A stretch of DNA of 37,053 nt from an uncultured Dysosmobacter sp. (lineage in GTDB: Bacteria > Bacillota > Clostridia > Oscillospirales > Oscillospiraceae): contig CAKTHE010000024.1 of assembly GCA_934563745.1 (NCBI GenBank), positions 1-37,053 on the forward strand, read 5' to 3'. The position numbers and the translations under genes were made by a program. This document shows, piece by piece, positions 36,181 through 37,053 of the stretch. The notes under the pieces are model-generated. The model was not told the DNA's origin and ran no database searches. It worked only from the letters and a program-made list of their open reading frames with translations. Numbering within the stretch: position 1 is the first letter of the stretch; each line of letters opens with the position of its first letter.

Positions 36181-37053
36181 CAGTCCTCACCTCCCTGTGC
36201 AGCCACTGCTTCGATCTCCTGATGCATCTCATCCCGGATCTCCGCATAGGTCTGCGCGTAAAGCGCCTCTTCCACGCTCTTGGCGCGGCCGATCTTCTCT
36301 CGCGCGGGAATCGCAAACAGCTTTGCCGCCTGCGCCCCCTCCGCAATGGCCTTGCGGCACAACGCGTCATATTCCAAAATCATCGCCAGCAGCTTTTCCT
36401 GCCGGTCATAGGAAGAGAAGCTGTCCACGTCCGCAAAGGCGTTCTGCTGCAAAAAGTCCTCCCGGACCATACGGGCCGTCTCCAGCGTCAACTGGTCTGC
36501 CGGGCTCAGAGAATCCTTGCCCACCAGCTGAACGATCTCGTTCAGGGAGGCCTCGTTCTGCAGGATGGTCATCGCCTGGGCGCGGTTCTGGAAAAATTCC
36601 GCGCCCAGATGCGCGTCGAACCAGGGCTTCAGGCTGTCCAGATACAGCGAATAGGAATTCAGCCAGTTGATCGCCGGGAAATGCCGCTTGTAAGCCAGGG
36701 ACGAATCCAGGGCCCAGAAAACCTTTACGATCCGCATGGTGGCCTGGGAGACCGGCTCGGAAAGGTCGCCGCCGGGAGGCGACACGGCGCCCACCGCCGT
36801 CAGGCTGCCCCGGCGCTCGTCTGAGCCAATGCACTCCACCGATCCGGCCCGTTCATAGAACTGCGCCAGCCGGGATGCCAGATACGCAGGATACCCCTCT
36901 TCACCGGGCATCTCTTCCATACGACCGGACATCTCACGCAGCGCCTCCGCCCAACGGGAGGTGGAGTCTGCAATAACCGCCACGTCATAGCCCATATCGC
37001 GGAAATACTCGGCAATGGTGATGCCGGTATAGACCGACGCCTCACGGGCCGCC
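36180..37053 (-). CDS. V-type ATP synthase subunit A, C-terminal part (runs off right edge)
   Basis: About 290 C-terminal residues of the catalytic subunit (normally about 590). The visible part includes [20 protein letters not shown] with the Walker B-type aspartate, [20 protein letters not shown], the [14 protein letters not shown] segment and a C-terminal helical domain ending [13 protein letters not shown]. The P-loop and N-terminal half lie beyond the window. The gene order A-B-D agrees with bacterial V-type ATPase operons; subunits E, F, C, I and K would be to the right. Confidence 0.96.
   Translation of the reverse strand, partial: AAREASVYTGITIAEYFRDMGYDVAVIADSTSRWAEALREMSGRMEEMPGEEGYPAYLASRLAQFYERAGSVECIGSDERRGSLTAVGAVSPPGGDLSEPVSQATMRIVKVFWALDSSLAYKRHFPAINWLNSYSLYLDSLKPWFDAHLGAEFFQNRAQAMTILQNEASLNEIVQLVGKDSLSPADQLTLETARMVREDFLQQNAFADVDSFSSYDRQEKLLAMILEYDALCRKAIAEGAQAAKLFAIPAREKIGRAKSVEEALYAQTYAEIRDEMHQEIEAVAAQGGED

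Noticed and set aside
34081..36222. 713-codon plus-strand open frame over the V-ATPase B and D genes
   Set aside because: The minus strand encodes clear ATPase subunits. The plus-strand frame is a by-product of GC-rich codon use.
1..37053. CRISPR array, tRNA, rRNA or complete insertion sequence
   Set aside because: None seen by reading: no regularly spaced direct repeats, no cloverleaf or rRNA signatures, no full transposase. Scanning was by eye, so a tool run could still find a weak signal.

Overview
The window is a gene-dense, GC-rich (roughly 60% by eye) stretch of bacterial chromosome. It probably comes from an anaerobic, spore-forming Clostridia member of the Oscillospirales type. The clues are a SpoIIM-like sporulation protein, an S-layer-homology protein, a V-type ATPase, an A-type flavodiiron protein, an EFR1-type flavodoxin/ferredoxin, AsnA, strong AGGAGG ribosome sites and many GC-rich terminators. 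I see no rRNA, tRNA, CRISPR array or complete insertion sequence. The genus is inference; no database was searched.

Left edge (1-9.5 kb). The window opens on a scar: a minus-strand ECF-like sigma factor loses region 4 near position 150 and runs straight into the core-binding domain of a tyrosine recombinase. Next come a 43-codon small ORF, a WYL-domain regulator, a LysE-type exporter and a stand-alone SWIM zinc-finger protein. The small ORF and the SWIM gene share an identical 23-bp palindrome-containing upstream element, with the WYL regulator gene between them. Then follow a deformylase-like gene overlapping an EFR1 flavodoxin/ferredoxin gene, a GNAT/YoaP-like protein and an LprI-like lipoprotein. 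After these comes a two-gene operon of a Zn-type macrodomain ADP-ribose hydrolase and a class-M-like sirtuin, then a flavin-dependent oxidase-like gene.

Middle (9.5-19 kb). A divergent locus pairs a metallo-beta-lactamase-like protein with a UvrA-like ABC ATPase that lacks the UvrB-binding domain and is followed by an HxlR regulator. The shared promoter region carries two dyads. An AGCS amino-acid symporter follows. A RibD-like reductase/cupin/aldo-keto reductase operon is transcribed away from a MerR gene, from a promoter with the 19-bp spacer typical of MerR control. The MerR gene leads its own operon with an HD-domain phosphohydrolase and a prolyl-tRNA editing protein.

Right half (19-37 kb). 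A thiamine salvage operon (thiM-thiE-HAD phosphatase-thiD-cytX) sits behind a TPP riboswitch with an intrinsic terminator in its expression platform. Then come a DUF11-like repeat protein and a cell-wall polymer operon (tagO/wecA-like, wecB/mnaA-like, a membrane-anchored LolA-like protein). Downstream are gltX overlapping a spoIIM-like gene, asnA, an SLH-domain exported protein, a flavodiiron protein, and the A (partial), B and D subunits of a V-type ATPase running off the right edge.

The most interesting parts are the sirtuin/macrodomain pair with no lipoyl-carrier partner nearby, the UvrA-like/HxlR/MBL divergent locus, the duplicated 23-bp element, and the sigma-integrase junction.
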